Source: CAZFVY01 sp964522665
GTDB taxonomy: Bacteria > Verrucomicrobiota > Verrucomicrobiia > Limisphaerales > CAZFVY01
Direction of reading: 5' to 3'
DNA length: 64,000 bases
Assembly (NCBI GenBank): GCA_964522665.1
Contig: CAZFVY010000008.1
Span: forward strand, 1 to 64,000
The notes below the pieces were generated by a model, which ran no database searches, was not told where the DNA came from, and was given only the letters and a program-made list of their open reading frames with translations. The translations under genes and the position numbers were made by a program. Below are positions 32,545 through 40,344 of this stretch, one piece after another. Positions within the stretch are counted from its first letter, which is position 1. Every line of letters begins with the position of its first letter.

Positions 32545-34086
32545 ATGCCCGTAATCGACGCCTCCGATAAGCGCCTCAGAACTGGATTGATACTCCTGGT
32601 GGCGGCGCTCTGGCTCGGGTTGTGCAACCAACTTCGGGTCGAGTGGTCGATCAACTCGCAATACAGCTACGGCTGGGGGGTGCCGCTGTTGGGCCTTTAT
32701 CTGTTTTGGAAACGCTGGCAGTGCCGGCCCGACCCGCAACCCGGCCCCACGCCGACCAGCGCGGCCTTGGCGGCGCTCGTTTTGCTCTCCCTTTTGCTGC
32801 CGGTCCGACTCATCGAGGAAGCCAATCCGGATTGGCGGCCGGTAAGCTGGCTCTATGCCCTGATGGTCACGAGCCTGACCTGGCTGGCGGTCTGGTACAC
32901 CGGCGGGCGGGCGTGGGGACGGCACTTTTTTGTGCCGATCGTGTTCATGCTCGTGGCGGTCCCGTGGCCCACGCCAATTGAAGAGTATTTCATTCAGGGG
33001 TTGATGCGCGACGTTGCCGGGGCGACGGTCGAGGCCCTCAATTGGTTGGGTATCCCCGCGGTGCAGCAAGGCAATTTGATCAAGCTGCCGTCCGGCGTGA
33101 TTGGGGTGAGCGAAGCCTGCAGTGGCGTCCGGTCGTTTCAGGCGACGTTGATGTCCGGCATTTTTCTGGGTGAACTGTATCGATTTGGCCGAAGGCGGCG
33201 GCTGCTCTTCGTATTCCTGGCGGCCGCGATGGCGCTCGTCTTCAACTTCGTGCGGACCTTTGCCCTCACCTGGATTGGGGTTCGAAACGGAACCAGCAGC
33301 CTGCTCTCCTGGCACGACCCGGCGGGCTATTTTGTCTGGATGTTGGCCTTCTTTGTCCTGTGGATCATCGCCGCGCGTTGGCGGGGAGCGCGCTTCGAAG
33401 TGATGCCGGCGCCGTCAGTCCGCGGGAGCCGGCCGCGGCGCCTGCCAGCTCTGGCGCTGATCACCGTGGCGGTCTGGCTGCTCGCCGTGGAGGGGCTGAC
33501 CGCGGCCTGGTATCGCTCGCACGAGTCGGGGCTGGTGCTCAATCGAGCGTGGACCCTCGAATGGCCGAAGCAGGACCCCGGGTTTCATTTCGAGCCGATC
33601 CCCGAGGAAGTGCGGTTGATCCTCCGCTTTAACACGGGGCAGAATGGGGTCTGGGACCGGAAAGACGGAACCCGGTGGCTGATGTATTATTTCAAATGGT
33701 CGCCCGGCCGGGCGGCGGCGCAATTGGCGGCGAACCATTCGCCGGTCGCCTGCCTGCCGGCCAGCGGCCTAACCCTGGTGTCGGAGGACGGCTGGCGCAA
33801 GGTCGCCGCGGATGGATTAGAGCTGCCGTTTCACGGGTATGTTTTTGATAACCATGGTGAGCCGTGGCACGTCTATTTCTGCCTTTGGGAGGATCGGTTT
33901 TCCGTGCAAAACGGACCGGAACGAGGCGGCGATTTCGGGCGCTGGAGCCGGCTCAAGGCCGTGCTCGACGGTCGCCGGCATCTCGGCCAGGAGGTGCTCG
34001 AGATCGCCATCCTCGGCGCCCACGACCCGGCGACCGCCATGGCGCAAATGCGCGCGGAACTGCCGAAAATGATCCATTTGCGGTGA
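32545..34086 (+). CDS. Exosortase with EpsI-like C-terminal region
   Basis: About 513 aa from the ATG at 32545 (open to 32515). The first 290 residues have about eight membrane segments and the exosortase catalytic triad in its usual motifs: Cys in EACSGVRSFQ, Arg in FNFVRTFALTW, His in WHDPAGYFVWML. After another membrane segment near 305-325 comes a periplasmic region of about 180 residues resembling EpsI-type exosortase-associated proteins. Exosortases cleave and anchor PEP-CTERM-type surface proteins. No protein in the window carries a PEP-CTERM tail, so clients lie elsewhere. The TPR protein gene begins 22 bp downstream. Confidence 0.85.
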   Translation: MPVIDASDKRLRTGLILLVAALWLGLCNQLRVEWSINSQYSYGWGVPLLGLYLFWKRWQCRPDPQPGPTPTSAALAALVLLSLLLPVRLIEEANPDWRPVSWLYALMVTSLTWLAVWYTGGRAWGRHFFVPIVFMLVAVPWPTPIEEYFIQGLMRDVAGATVEALNWLGIPAVQQGNLIKLPSGVIGVSEACSGVRSFQATLMSGIFLGELYRFGRRRRLLFVFLAAAMALVFNFVRTFALTWIGVRNGTSSLLSWHDPAGYFVWMLAFFVLWIIAARWRGARFEVMPAPSVRGSRPRRLPALALITVAVWLLAVEGLTAAWYRSHESGLVLNRAWTLEWPKQDPGFHFEPIPEEVRLILRFNTGQNGVWDRKDGTRWLMYYFKWSPGRAAAQLAANHSPVACLPASGLTLVSEDGWRKVAADGLELPFHGYVFDNHGEPWHVYFCLWEDRFSVQNGPERGGDFGRWSRLKAVLDGRRHLGQEVLEIAILGAHDPATAMAQMRAELPKMIHLR

Positions 34087-34107
34087 ATCGCGAAGACCGC
34101 GGCCACG

Positions 34108-35823
34108 ATGTCAAGCCCGCCCCCAGCCTATCCCACCCCAGCCGCGACGCCTCGGTTGCAACGATCCTGGCTGGCGCTCGCGCTGGTCGGAGTGCTGGCG
34201 TTCGCGGCGTTGCTGGCGGCCCGGCCGACTTATCGCGCGGTCAAGCGGTGGCGCGCGCGCGGCCTGGCGGATCAGGCGGAAAAATTTCTCCTCGCGCAAA
34301 AATGGAAAGAAGCGTCTGAAAAGGCGCAAGCCGCCTACCAATTGAATCCCGTTGACCCACGGACGCTCCGCGTCGTCGCGCGCCTGTATGCCGACTCGGG
34401 CAACGAACTCGCGCTCAGTTTCTGGGATAGTCTCATCGCGATGGGCCAAGCCACCCCGGACGATCGTCGTGCCTTGGTTCGATTGGCGCTGCAACTGGGC
34501 CGCTTGGAACCGGCCGCCAAGCAGATTGGCCCGCTGCTCGAATTGGCGCCGGACGATGGCCCGACTCTGGAACTCGCGGCGGACGTGGCGGCCGCGCAAG
34601 GCGATTTGGCGGCCGCCCTGAAATACGCCCGGCGCGCCACCGCCCTCGAACCCGGCCAACCGGCGCCGCAACTGGCGCTCGGCCGCCTGCTCCTTGCTTC
34701 AACGAACGTCGCCGACCAGGCCGAGGCGCGCCGCCTGCTCCTGCCGCTGGCCACCGGCCGGGACCAGAACGCGTTGGACGCCTTAATTCTGATGACGCGT
34801 CTGCGGGACCTTACCTGGCCGGACGCCACTTTTCTCGTCGAACGCCTCACGCGGCATCCCTTGACGACGGTCGATTACCAAACCCAGGCGGCGGAACTGT
34901 TGATTCGGCAACGCCCCGCGGAACGGACGCGCTTCATCGATCGCCTGTTGAACGAGTACCGCGTCGCCGAGCCGAAGGAACGCCTGGCGCTGGCGCGCTG
35001 GCTCAACGCGCAGAAGGAATACGGGCGTTTGCTCGACTGGATTCCGTTGAACGAGGCCCGGCAGGATCGTGACCTTTACATGCTCCGGCTGGACGCCCAA
35101 GCGGCGCTCGGCCGCTGGGCCGAAATCGGCGAAACGTTGGAGAGCAAACCGACCCCTTTGGAGGGTTGGGTGACTGAACTTTACCGGGCGCGCGTCGCGC
35201 AGCAAACCGGACAGACGGAAGAGGCCGCATTGCAGTGGCGGCGCGTGCAATTGGACGTGCCGCGCAAGGCGGCGACCCTGCGCTACGTGGCTCAATACGC
35301 GGAACAAACCGGCGAGCTTGACGAGGCCACGAAAGCGTATCGCCGCCTGGCCGAGCTGCCCGAAAGCGCCGCGGACGCCTACGCCGGCCTGATGCGATTG
35401 GCGGATCGCAACGGCTCGACCCGGACCGCGCGCGATCTGGTCAAGGAGTTTACGCGGATCGCGCCCGACAACGCCTTTGCGCGCGCCGATCTCGCGTATC
35501 TGAATCTGCTGCTCGGGGACGACGTGCCGGCGGCGGCCGAGGTGAGCCGCCAGCTTTATGAGAGCAACACTAATTTCGTCGCTTATCGGGTGACGCGCGC
35601 GCTCGCGCTGTTCGAGCTAAAGGAAACCAAGAACGCCCAACGGTTGTTGGCGGCGACGACGAACGATTGGTCCACGGCGCCGGCCGGCTGGCAGGCGATC
35701 CGCGCGGCGATCATTGGCGGCGCCGGAGACGCGACCGAAGCCCGGCGCCTGGCGCGCGCCATCCCCGCCGACCGCCTCCGTCCGGAGGAACGCGATTTGC
35801 TTCAACCGTGGGCGGCGCCGTAA
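34108..35823 (+). CDS. Membrane-anchored TPR protein associated with the exosortase
   Basis: Encodes 571 aa. A membrane segment at about residues 20-42 is followed by a long alpha-helical TPR array (for example EKFLLAQKWKEASEKAQAAYQLNP, ADVAAAQGDLAAALKYARRATALEP, EQTGELDEATKAYRRLAELPE). The TPR part probably faces the periplasm. Co-directional and only 22 bp from the exosortase gene, as in many PEP-CTERM loci where a large TPR protein (PrsT-like) accompanies the sorting enzyme; it may assist surface-polysaccharide or protein export. No enzymatic motif seen. Confidence 0.8.
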   Translation: MSSPPPAYPTPAATPRLQRSWLALALVGVLAFAALLAARPTYRAVKRWRARGLADQAEKFLLAQKWKEASEKAQAAYQLNPVDPRTLRVVARLYADSGNELALSFWDSLIAMGQATPDDRRALVRLALQLGRLEPAAKQIGPLLELAPDDGPTLELAADVAAAQGDLAAALKYARRATALEPGQPAPQLALGRLLLASTNVADQAEARRLLLPLATGRDQNALDALILMTRLRDLTWPDATFLVERLTRHPLTTVDYQTQAAELLIRQRPAERTRFIDRLLNEYRVAEPKERLALARWLNAQKEYGRLLDWIPLNEARQDRDLYMLRLDAQAALGRWAEIGETLESKPTPLEGWVTELYRARVAQQTGQTEEAALQWRRVQLDVPRKAATLRYVAQYAEQTGELDEATKAYRRLAELPESAADAYAGLMRLADRNGSTRTARDLVKEFTRIAPDNAFARADLAYLNLLLGDDVPAAAEVSRQLYESNTNFVAYRVTRALALFELKETKNAQRLLAATTNDWSTAPAGWQAIRAAIIGGAGDATEARRLARAIPADRLRPEERDLLQPWAAP

Positions 35824-35977
35824 ACCCGCGGCTTGGGGCGAGAAATCGGTTGCGTCCACAGCCGGTTCGAATCGAACGGCCTGGAATCGACGGTGAGCGA
35901 ATTGAACATGCGGCCCGTTCCGGGCGTCAGAGTATTGCCGACGCTGATGTGATTGAGTAGCTTTAACCCACGCGAGC

Positions 35978-37198
35978 ATGATCCACGCACCTTCACTGCC
36001 CCAATTCTCGACCCTCCAGGCCTTTGACCATCAATCGCAGACCCGGCTCGTCTTCGGCGTGGAGAGCCTGCAGCGCCTCGGACGACTGGCCCGCGAACTC
36101 TCCGCGAGCCGCGTCCTGCTCGTGACCGATCCCGGAATCGTGGCGGCTGGCCACGCGGCGCGCGCCCTCAAAATCCTGGAGGGAGCGGGGCTGAAAGTAG
36201 CGATGTTTGATCGCACGGAGGAGAATCCGACCACGACCTGCGTCGAAGAGTGCGTCGCGGCCGCCAAAGCCGCCGGCATCGATACGCTCGTAGCGTTGGG
36301 CGGCGGCAGCAGCATGGACACCGCCAAGGGATGCAATTTCGTGCTCACGAACGGCGGCCGGATGCAGGATTATTGGGGCGTCGGCAAGGCGGCGCTGCCG
36401 ATGTTGCCGATGATCGCGATCCCCACCACGGCCGGGACGGGCAGCGAATGCCAATCGTTCGCGCTCATCGCCGACGCGCAGACCCATCAGAAGATGGCCT
36501 GCGGTGACCCCAAAGCCGCCGCCCGGATCGCCATTCTCGACCCGACGCTGACGCTTTCGCAGCCGCCCCGGGTAACCGCCTACACCGGGATCGACGCGAT
36601 CGCGCACGTCGTTGAAACGGCCGTCACGATCAAACGCAACGCGTTTTCACTCATGTGCGCGCACGAAGGGTTCAAGCTTACAGTCCCAAGCCTGCCGCGC
36701 GTGTTTCGCGACCCGACTGACTTGGAAGCCCGGGGCCGCATGCTTCTCGGCGCCGCGTTCGCGGGGATCGCCATCGAAAATAGTATGTTGGGGGCGGCTC
36801 ATTCGGCGGCGAATCCCTTGACCGCCCGGTACGGCATCGCGCACGGTCAAGCCGTCGGGATGATGCTCCCGGCGGTCGTTCGCTTTAACGGCGAGGACCC
36901 GGCGGCGCTGCAAGCGTACGCGGAACTCGCCTCCGCTCCTGAAATCGCCTGCGTCAGCGACGGTCTTGAGGTGGCGCTGGAGGCCTTGATCGGCCATTTG
37001 GAGGCGCTTCTCGATACGATCGGGATGCCGCGCTCACTCGCGGATTGCGGCGTGGAACGGTCAATGATTCCGGCGATGGCGTTGGAAGCGGCTGGCCAAT
37101 GGACGGCCGGATTTAATCCGCGCAAGGTCACCGCGGAAGATTTCGCCGGACTTTACGAAGCGGCCTTCGAGCCGCGCGGGGGAACGGCGCGGGTTTGA
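35978..37198 (+). CDS. Iron-containing alcohol dehydrogenase
   Basis: Encodes 406 aa, normal for family III. N-terminal NAD(P) domain with ALGGGSSMDTAKG and IPTTAGTGSE; the C-terminal domain holds the Fe ligands in TGIDAIAHVVE (D and H) and HSAANPLTARYGIAHGQAVG (two H). Oxidises a primary alcohol or reduces an aldehyde; substrate unknown (butanol-, 1,3-propanediol- and lactaldehyde-type enzymes all share this fold). No pathway partners adjacent. Confidence 0.92.
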   Translation: MIHAPSLPQFSTLQAFDHQSQTRLVFGVESLQRLGRLARELSASRVLLVTDPGIVAAGHAARALKILEGAGLKVAMFDRTEENPTTTCVEECVAAAKAAGIDTLVALGGGSSMDTAKGCNFVLTNGGRMQDYWGVGKAALPMLPMIAIPTTAGTGSECQSFALIADAQTHQKMACGDPKAAARIAILDPTLTLSQPPRVTAYTGIDAIAHVVETAVTIKRNAFSLMCAHEGFKLTVPSLPRVFRDPTDLEARGRMLLGAAFAGIAIENSMLGAAHSAANPLTARYGIAHGQAVGMMLPAVVRFNGEDPAALQAYAELASAPEIACVSDGLEVALEALIGHLEALLDTIGMPRSLADCGVERSMIPAMALEAAGQWTAGFNPRKVTAEDFAGLYEAAFEPRGGTARV

Positions 37199-37258
37199 CC
37201 CGCTGGCCATCACCATAACTCCTCTTCCATCTCAGCTCTCCCACCGCCGATTTTCGAT

Positions 37259-37468
37259 TCACATTCCCATCCGGTGGAGCACGTACATCGCGAGCATCAC
37301 GAAAACGCAAATCAGCGACATCGTCATAGCGCTGGGCGCGAAATACGACGCGAGCAAAATGGCCAAGCCTCCGAGAAACGGCAGGATCGCGGCCTGTTTC
37401 TTCGCGTAAACGATCATGGCCACGCCCAGCGAACCCCAAACCAGCGACGCAAATAAATAGTTGGCCAT
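37259..37468 (-). CDS. Small membrane protein
   Basis: Encodes 69 aa with two or three hydrophobic segments (LFASLVWGSLGVAMIVYA, AILPFLGGLAILLASYFA, MSLICVFVMLAMYVLH). No recognised family. Spaced 39 bp from the zinc-ribbon gene upstream and in the same direction, so probably co-transcribed. Confidence 0.7.
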   Translation of the reverse strand: MANYLFASLVWGSLGVAMIVYAKKQAAILPFLGGLAILLASYFAPSAMTMSLICVFVMLAMYVLHRMGM

Positions 37469-37507
37469 GAGACGCCTTGGCCGCGGTAAAAAATTGACGA
37501 CCGACCG

Positions 37508-37858
37508 CTATGGAGAAGCGGGGCTGAAGTTAAACTCAGCCAGCCGGACAATCACCTCGTAAACGACCCACACCGCCAGCACGAGCAACATGCCTTGGAA
37601 GACGGTCAACCGACGCCGCCCGGCCGGCGCGAGCTTCTTCCAGAGCCGACGCCAGGCGGAGCGCCTGAAGCTGTGCCCGCAATGAGAACAGGCCGGGGCC
37701 ACTCGATCATTGCGGCGCCCACAATGATGGCAGGTGATAAACAAGCGCGAACCACAACTTTCACATGCCTTGACCGTGGACAGGTTGACGTGATGGCATT
37801 TCGCGCACGTGACCGGGCGGGTCGCGCGAAATTCACTGTTCACAGGATTCGACTTCAT
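37508..37858 (-). CDS. Double zinc-ribbon protein with C-terminal membrane anchor
   Basis: About 116 aa from the ATG at 37858. Two zinc-ribbon knuckle pairs: CAKCHH with CESCGSR and CHHCGRR with CSHCGHS, all eight cysteines in place. A single membrane segment (GMLLVLAVWVVYEVIVRL) lies near the C-terminus. Likely a tail-anchored cytoplasmic zinc-ribbon adaptor; function unknown. Confidence 0.75.
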   Translation of the reverse strand: MKSNPVNSEFRATRPVTCAKCHHVNLSTVKACESCGSRLFITCHHCGRRNDRVAPACSHCGHSFRRSAWRRLWKKLAPAGRRRLTVFQGMLLVLAVWVVYEVIVRLAEFNFSPASP

Positions 37859-37890
37859 CAACCAAACTCGAGGACGAAATGTCCCGGCGC

Positions 37891-39036
37891 CTACGGCTTC
37901 GCGTCTCCCCCGTGAGACTGCTTGCGCTTTTCCAACTGCGTTTTCAAATAAAGGTCTGGCGGCGCTTGCTTCCAGGCTGTGAGCCAGAGATTAGCCAGCA
38001 GTTGCGACGACGCAAGTAATTGTTCGTTGAGGAATTCACGACCGTCCACCACCAATGGCCCTTCGCCGGTCAATTTGCCCTCCTTTTCCAACCGGTAGAG
38101 CGGCTCAACTTTGGTCTGTTGTTGCGCGATGAAACCCAGCGCCACCGGAAAGACATCTTCGTGGCGAATTTGCGAATCGCCAGGCCACACCAGATGCGCC
38201 GGGGTTACCTTGGCCTTGAGAGCGGCGAGGTCGAGGCCCGCTTTTTGGAAGAAGCCACCGTCGATCCACGCGTGGATCGTGCGATTCGTCGTGTAACCGT
38301 TCGGATTCTCGCCGACCCAGCCATTGAAGTGTTTCGTGGTGTGGAGCGGCTGGCCCGCGTCGCCGACGAAATGCCCCATGACCCCCATGAGGTAAATCAC
38401 ATTCGCTTCGGCGTTGGCCACCTCTTCGGGCGTACCGTCGGCGGCGTATTCCTTCAAATAGGAAAACGCCGACTTCACCTTGGCGTAGTATTCGGTGATG
38501 GTCCAGGGCAGGAAACCAATCAACTCGCGCGTGTGGTCCGTATTACGCAACGGATCGATCGGCGCAAAAGCGGAGGGACGAGTCGCGCGGGCGACCGCCA
38601 ATTGGGCGGCGAATTCGTAGCGGAAATGGGTCAACGCGCGTGGCTCAATGTGGCAAAGCTCCAACTCTTCGAGGTCGAAATAATGGTCCGGCCCATTGCC
38701 GTTGCGCAGCGGCAAATCCCACGCGTTGCGCCACCGATCCGGTTCACCGCTTAAAAACGCGATCCGCTCCTGCGCTTCCGGCGTCCGCGTGAATTTCGGA
38801 AAATCATCAGGCAATGCCGCGAGCGCCAACTGATTGACCGCGCGATGCCCCTCGTAGTCCCACGCGAGAGCGGCGGGCGGCGCGAGCAGCCAGACGGAAA
38901 TGACGACGACCGCCGCTAGGGAAAAGTGCCTCAGCCCGAGAACCGGCCGGCCGCCACGCCGCGGTCGGGAAGGCAGGACTTTTGCGCCGCCATCTAACTT
39001 CCATTGGGCGGACGAAAGGCCCACGCCACGCCTCAT
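37891..39036 (-). CDS. Exported S1/P1-type nuclease
   Basis: About 381 aa from the ATG at 39036 (a TTG at 39060 is also in frame). Signal peptide ends ...AALA before WDYEGH, so the mature enzyme begins with the tryptophan that coordinates zinc in S1/P1 nucleases; other ligand motifs are EGHRAVNQLAL, DWxxR-like surroundings, NTDHTREL, and VMGHFVGDAGQPLH. The family binds three zinc ions and hydrolyses single-stranded DNA and RNA (or phospholipid in the related zinc phospholipase C). Secreted, perhaps for phosphate or nucleotide scavenging, matching the nearby phospholipase gene. Confidence 0.88.
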   Translation of the reverse strand: MRRGVGLSSAQWKLDGGAKVLPSRPRRGGRPVLGLRHFSLAAVVVISVWLLAPPAALAWDYEGHRAVNQLALAALPDDFPKFTRTPEAQERIAFLSGEPDRWRNAWDLPLRNGNGPDHYFDLEELELCHIEPRALTHFRYEFAAQLAVARATRPSAFAPIDPLRNTDHTRELIGFLPWTITEYYAKVKSAFSYLKEYAADGTPEEVANAEANVIYLMGVMGHFVGDAGQPLHTTKHFNGWVGENPNGYTTNRTIHAWIDGGFFQKAGLDLAALKAKVTPAHLVWPGDSQIRHEDVFPVALGFIAQQQTKVEPLYRLEKEGKLTGEGPLVVDGREFLNEQLLASSQLLANLWLTAWKQAPPDLYLKTQLEKRKQSHGGDAKP

Positions 39037-39378
39037 CCTCAAAAAGTTTATCGCATTCAAATCGCGCTATCATTTGAAGCATAATTTGACGTTCGGTTCA
39101 AATCGAAAAGGACGCCTTTCTTCCGCTCGCGGGTCTGGCGCGCCCGTGGCGGACGCGAGAAAGCCCGATAACTCGCAATACCCCGCAGCGCCAGCCCAGC
39201 GTCCGAGTTCGGCGCGTGCGCCTCGGAAGGCGGCAAGCGCCAGACGCACGCTCGCGTTGCCGTTCATCCCATTCCGTCCCATCCATTCGCATTCTCTCGC
39301 ATTGCTTCCCCGGCGAGGCCGGGCGACTCCCGCCAACTTCAAGCTGCAAATCCGCGTGGGTTGGAGTAGGCTCGCGCC
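39037..39378. other. Divergent noncoding interval
   Basis: About 340 bp between the nuclease and deacetylase genes, holding the promoters of both presumably; no clear consensus sites, repeats or RNA signatures were found. Confidence 0.4.
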
Positions 39379-40245
39379 ATGAAGATCATCACGGACGAAC
39401 GCTGCGTGGGCTATTCATCGCCGGGACACCCCGAACGCCCGGCGCGCATCACCGGCACGCTCGAATTGCTGCGGCGGCAGACTGAATTACCGATCACTTG
39501 GGACAAGCCGCTGGAGGTTCCGGAAGCAAGCATCTTGCGGGCGCATACCGCGGAACACCTGGCGCATGTCAAGTCGGCCCACGCGGCCTTCGACGGTGAC
39601 ACGCCGGCGCACCCCGGGATTTTCGACCATGCCACCCGTTCCGTCGGCGGCGGTTTGCAGGCTTTGAAAGCGGCGCGGGCGAGCGAGACCGCGTTCAGCC
39701 TGCTGCGCCCGCCAGGGCATCATGCCACGAGCGAGCGGGCGATGGGCTTCTGCTACCTCAACTCCATCGCGATCGCGGTCCTCGAGGCGGCGGCGACCGG
39801 CTCGAACCGCGTCGCCGTATTCGACTTCGACGTGCATCACGGCAACGGCACGGAAGCCATCCTGCTCGACCGCCCGAAGGTGGCCTTCTATTCGATACAT
39901 CAACATCCCTGTTATCCCGGTACGGGGACGGCGGACGTGGGGAGCAATTGTCACAATTATCCGGTTCCGCCGGCGACGCCGCGTGACGAATATCGAAAGA
40001 TTCTCACGCGCGCGTTCGACGACCTTAAGAAGTTTAAGCCGGACATGATCGCGGTCTCGGCCGGATTTGACGCCTACGCCCGCGATCCGCTCGCGCAGGA
40101 GACGCTGGAGGCGGAGGATTATCATTGGCTCGGCCAAACCATTCGCGGCCTTGGCGTACCGGCCTTTAGTCTGTTGGAAGGTGGATATAGCCGCGATTTG
40201 CCGGAATTGATCCTCGCGTATTTGAAAGGGCTGGAAGGAAAGTGA
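39379..40245 (+). CDS. Histone-deacetylase-family hydrolase (AcuC/acetylpolyamine-type)
   Basis: Encodes 288 aa. The HDAC fold motifs appear in order: HPERPARI, RPPGHHA (catalytic histidines), MGFCYLNSIAIA, FDFDVHHGNGTEAI (zinc ligands D and H), SAGFDAYARDPL (third ligand) and LEGGYS. Zinc-dependent removal of acetyl groups from lysine, polyamines or similar. The client is unknown. ATG start directly downstream of the noncoding interval; convergent with the phospholipase gene. Confidence 0.93.
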   Translation: MKIITDERCVGYSSPGHPERPARITGTLELLRRQTELPITWDKPLEVPEASILRAHTAEHLAHVKSAHAAFDGDTPAHPGIFDHATRSVGGGLQALKAARASETAFSLLRPPGHHATSERAMGFCYLNSIAIAVLEAAATGSNRVAVFDFDVHHGNGTEAILLDRPKVAFYSIHQHPCYPGTGTADVGSNCHNYPVPPATPRDEYRKILTRAFDDLKKFKPDMIAVSAGFDAYARDPLAQETLEAEDYHWLGQTIRGLGVPAFSLLEGGYSRDLPELILAYLKGLEGK

Positions 40246-40344
40246 CACCGTCACCGAGCAGCTCGGGTGGGGTGTCGGCGGTTCTCTAAAACGGGCGAGC
40301 GTCGCCTCGTTTCAACCGCTGAGCCGGTGTCGCCGGCGGCGGCG

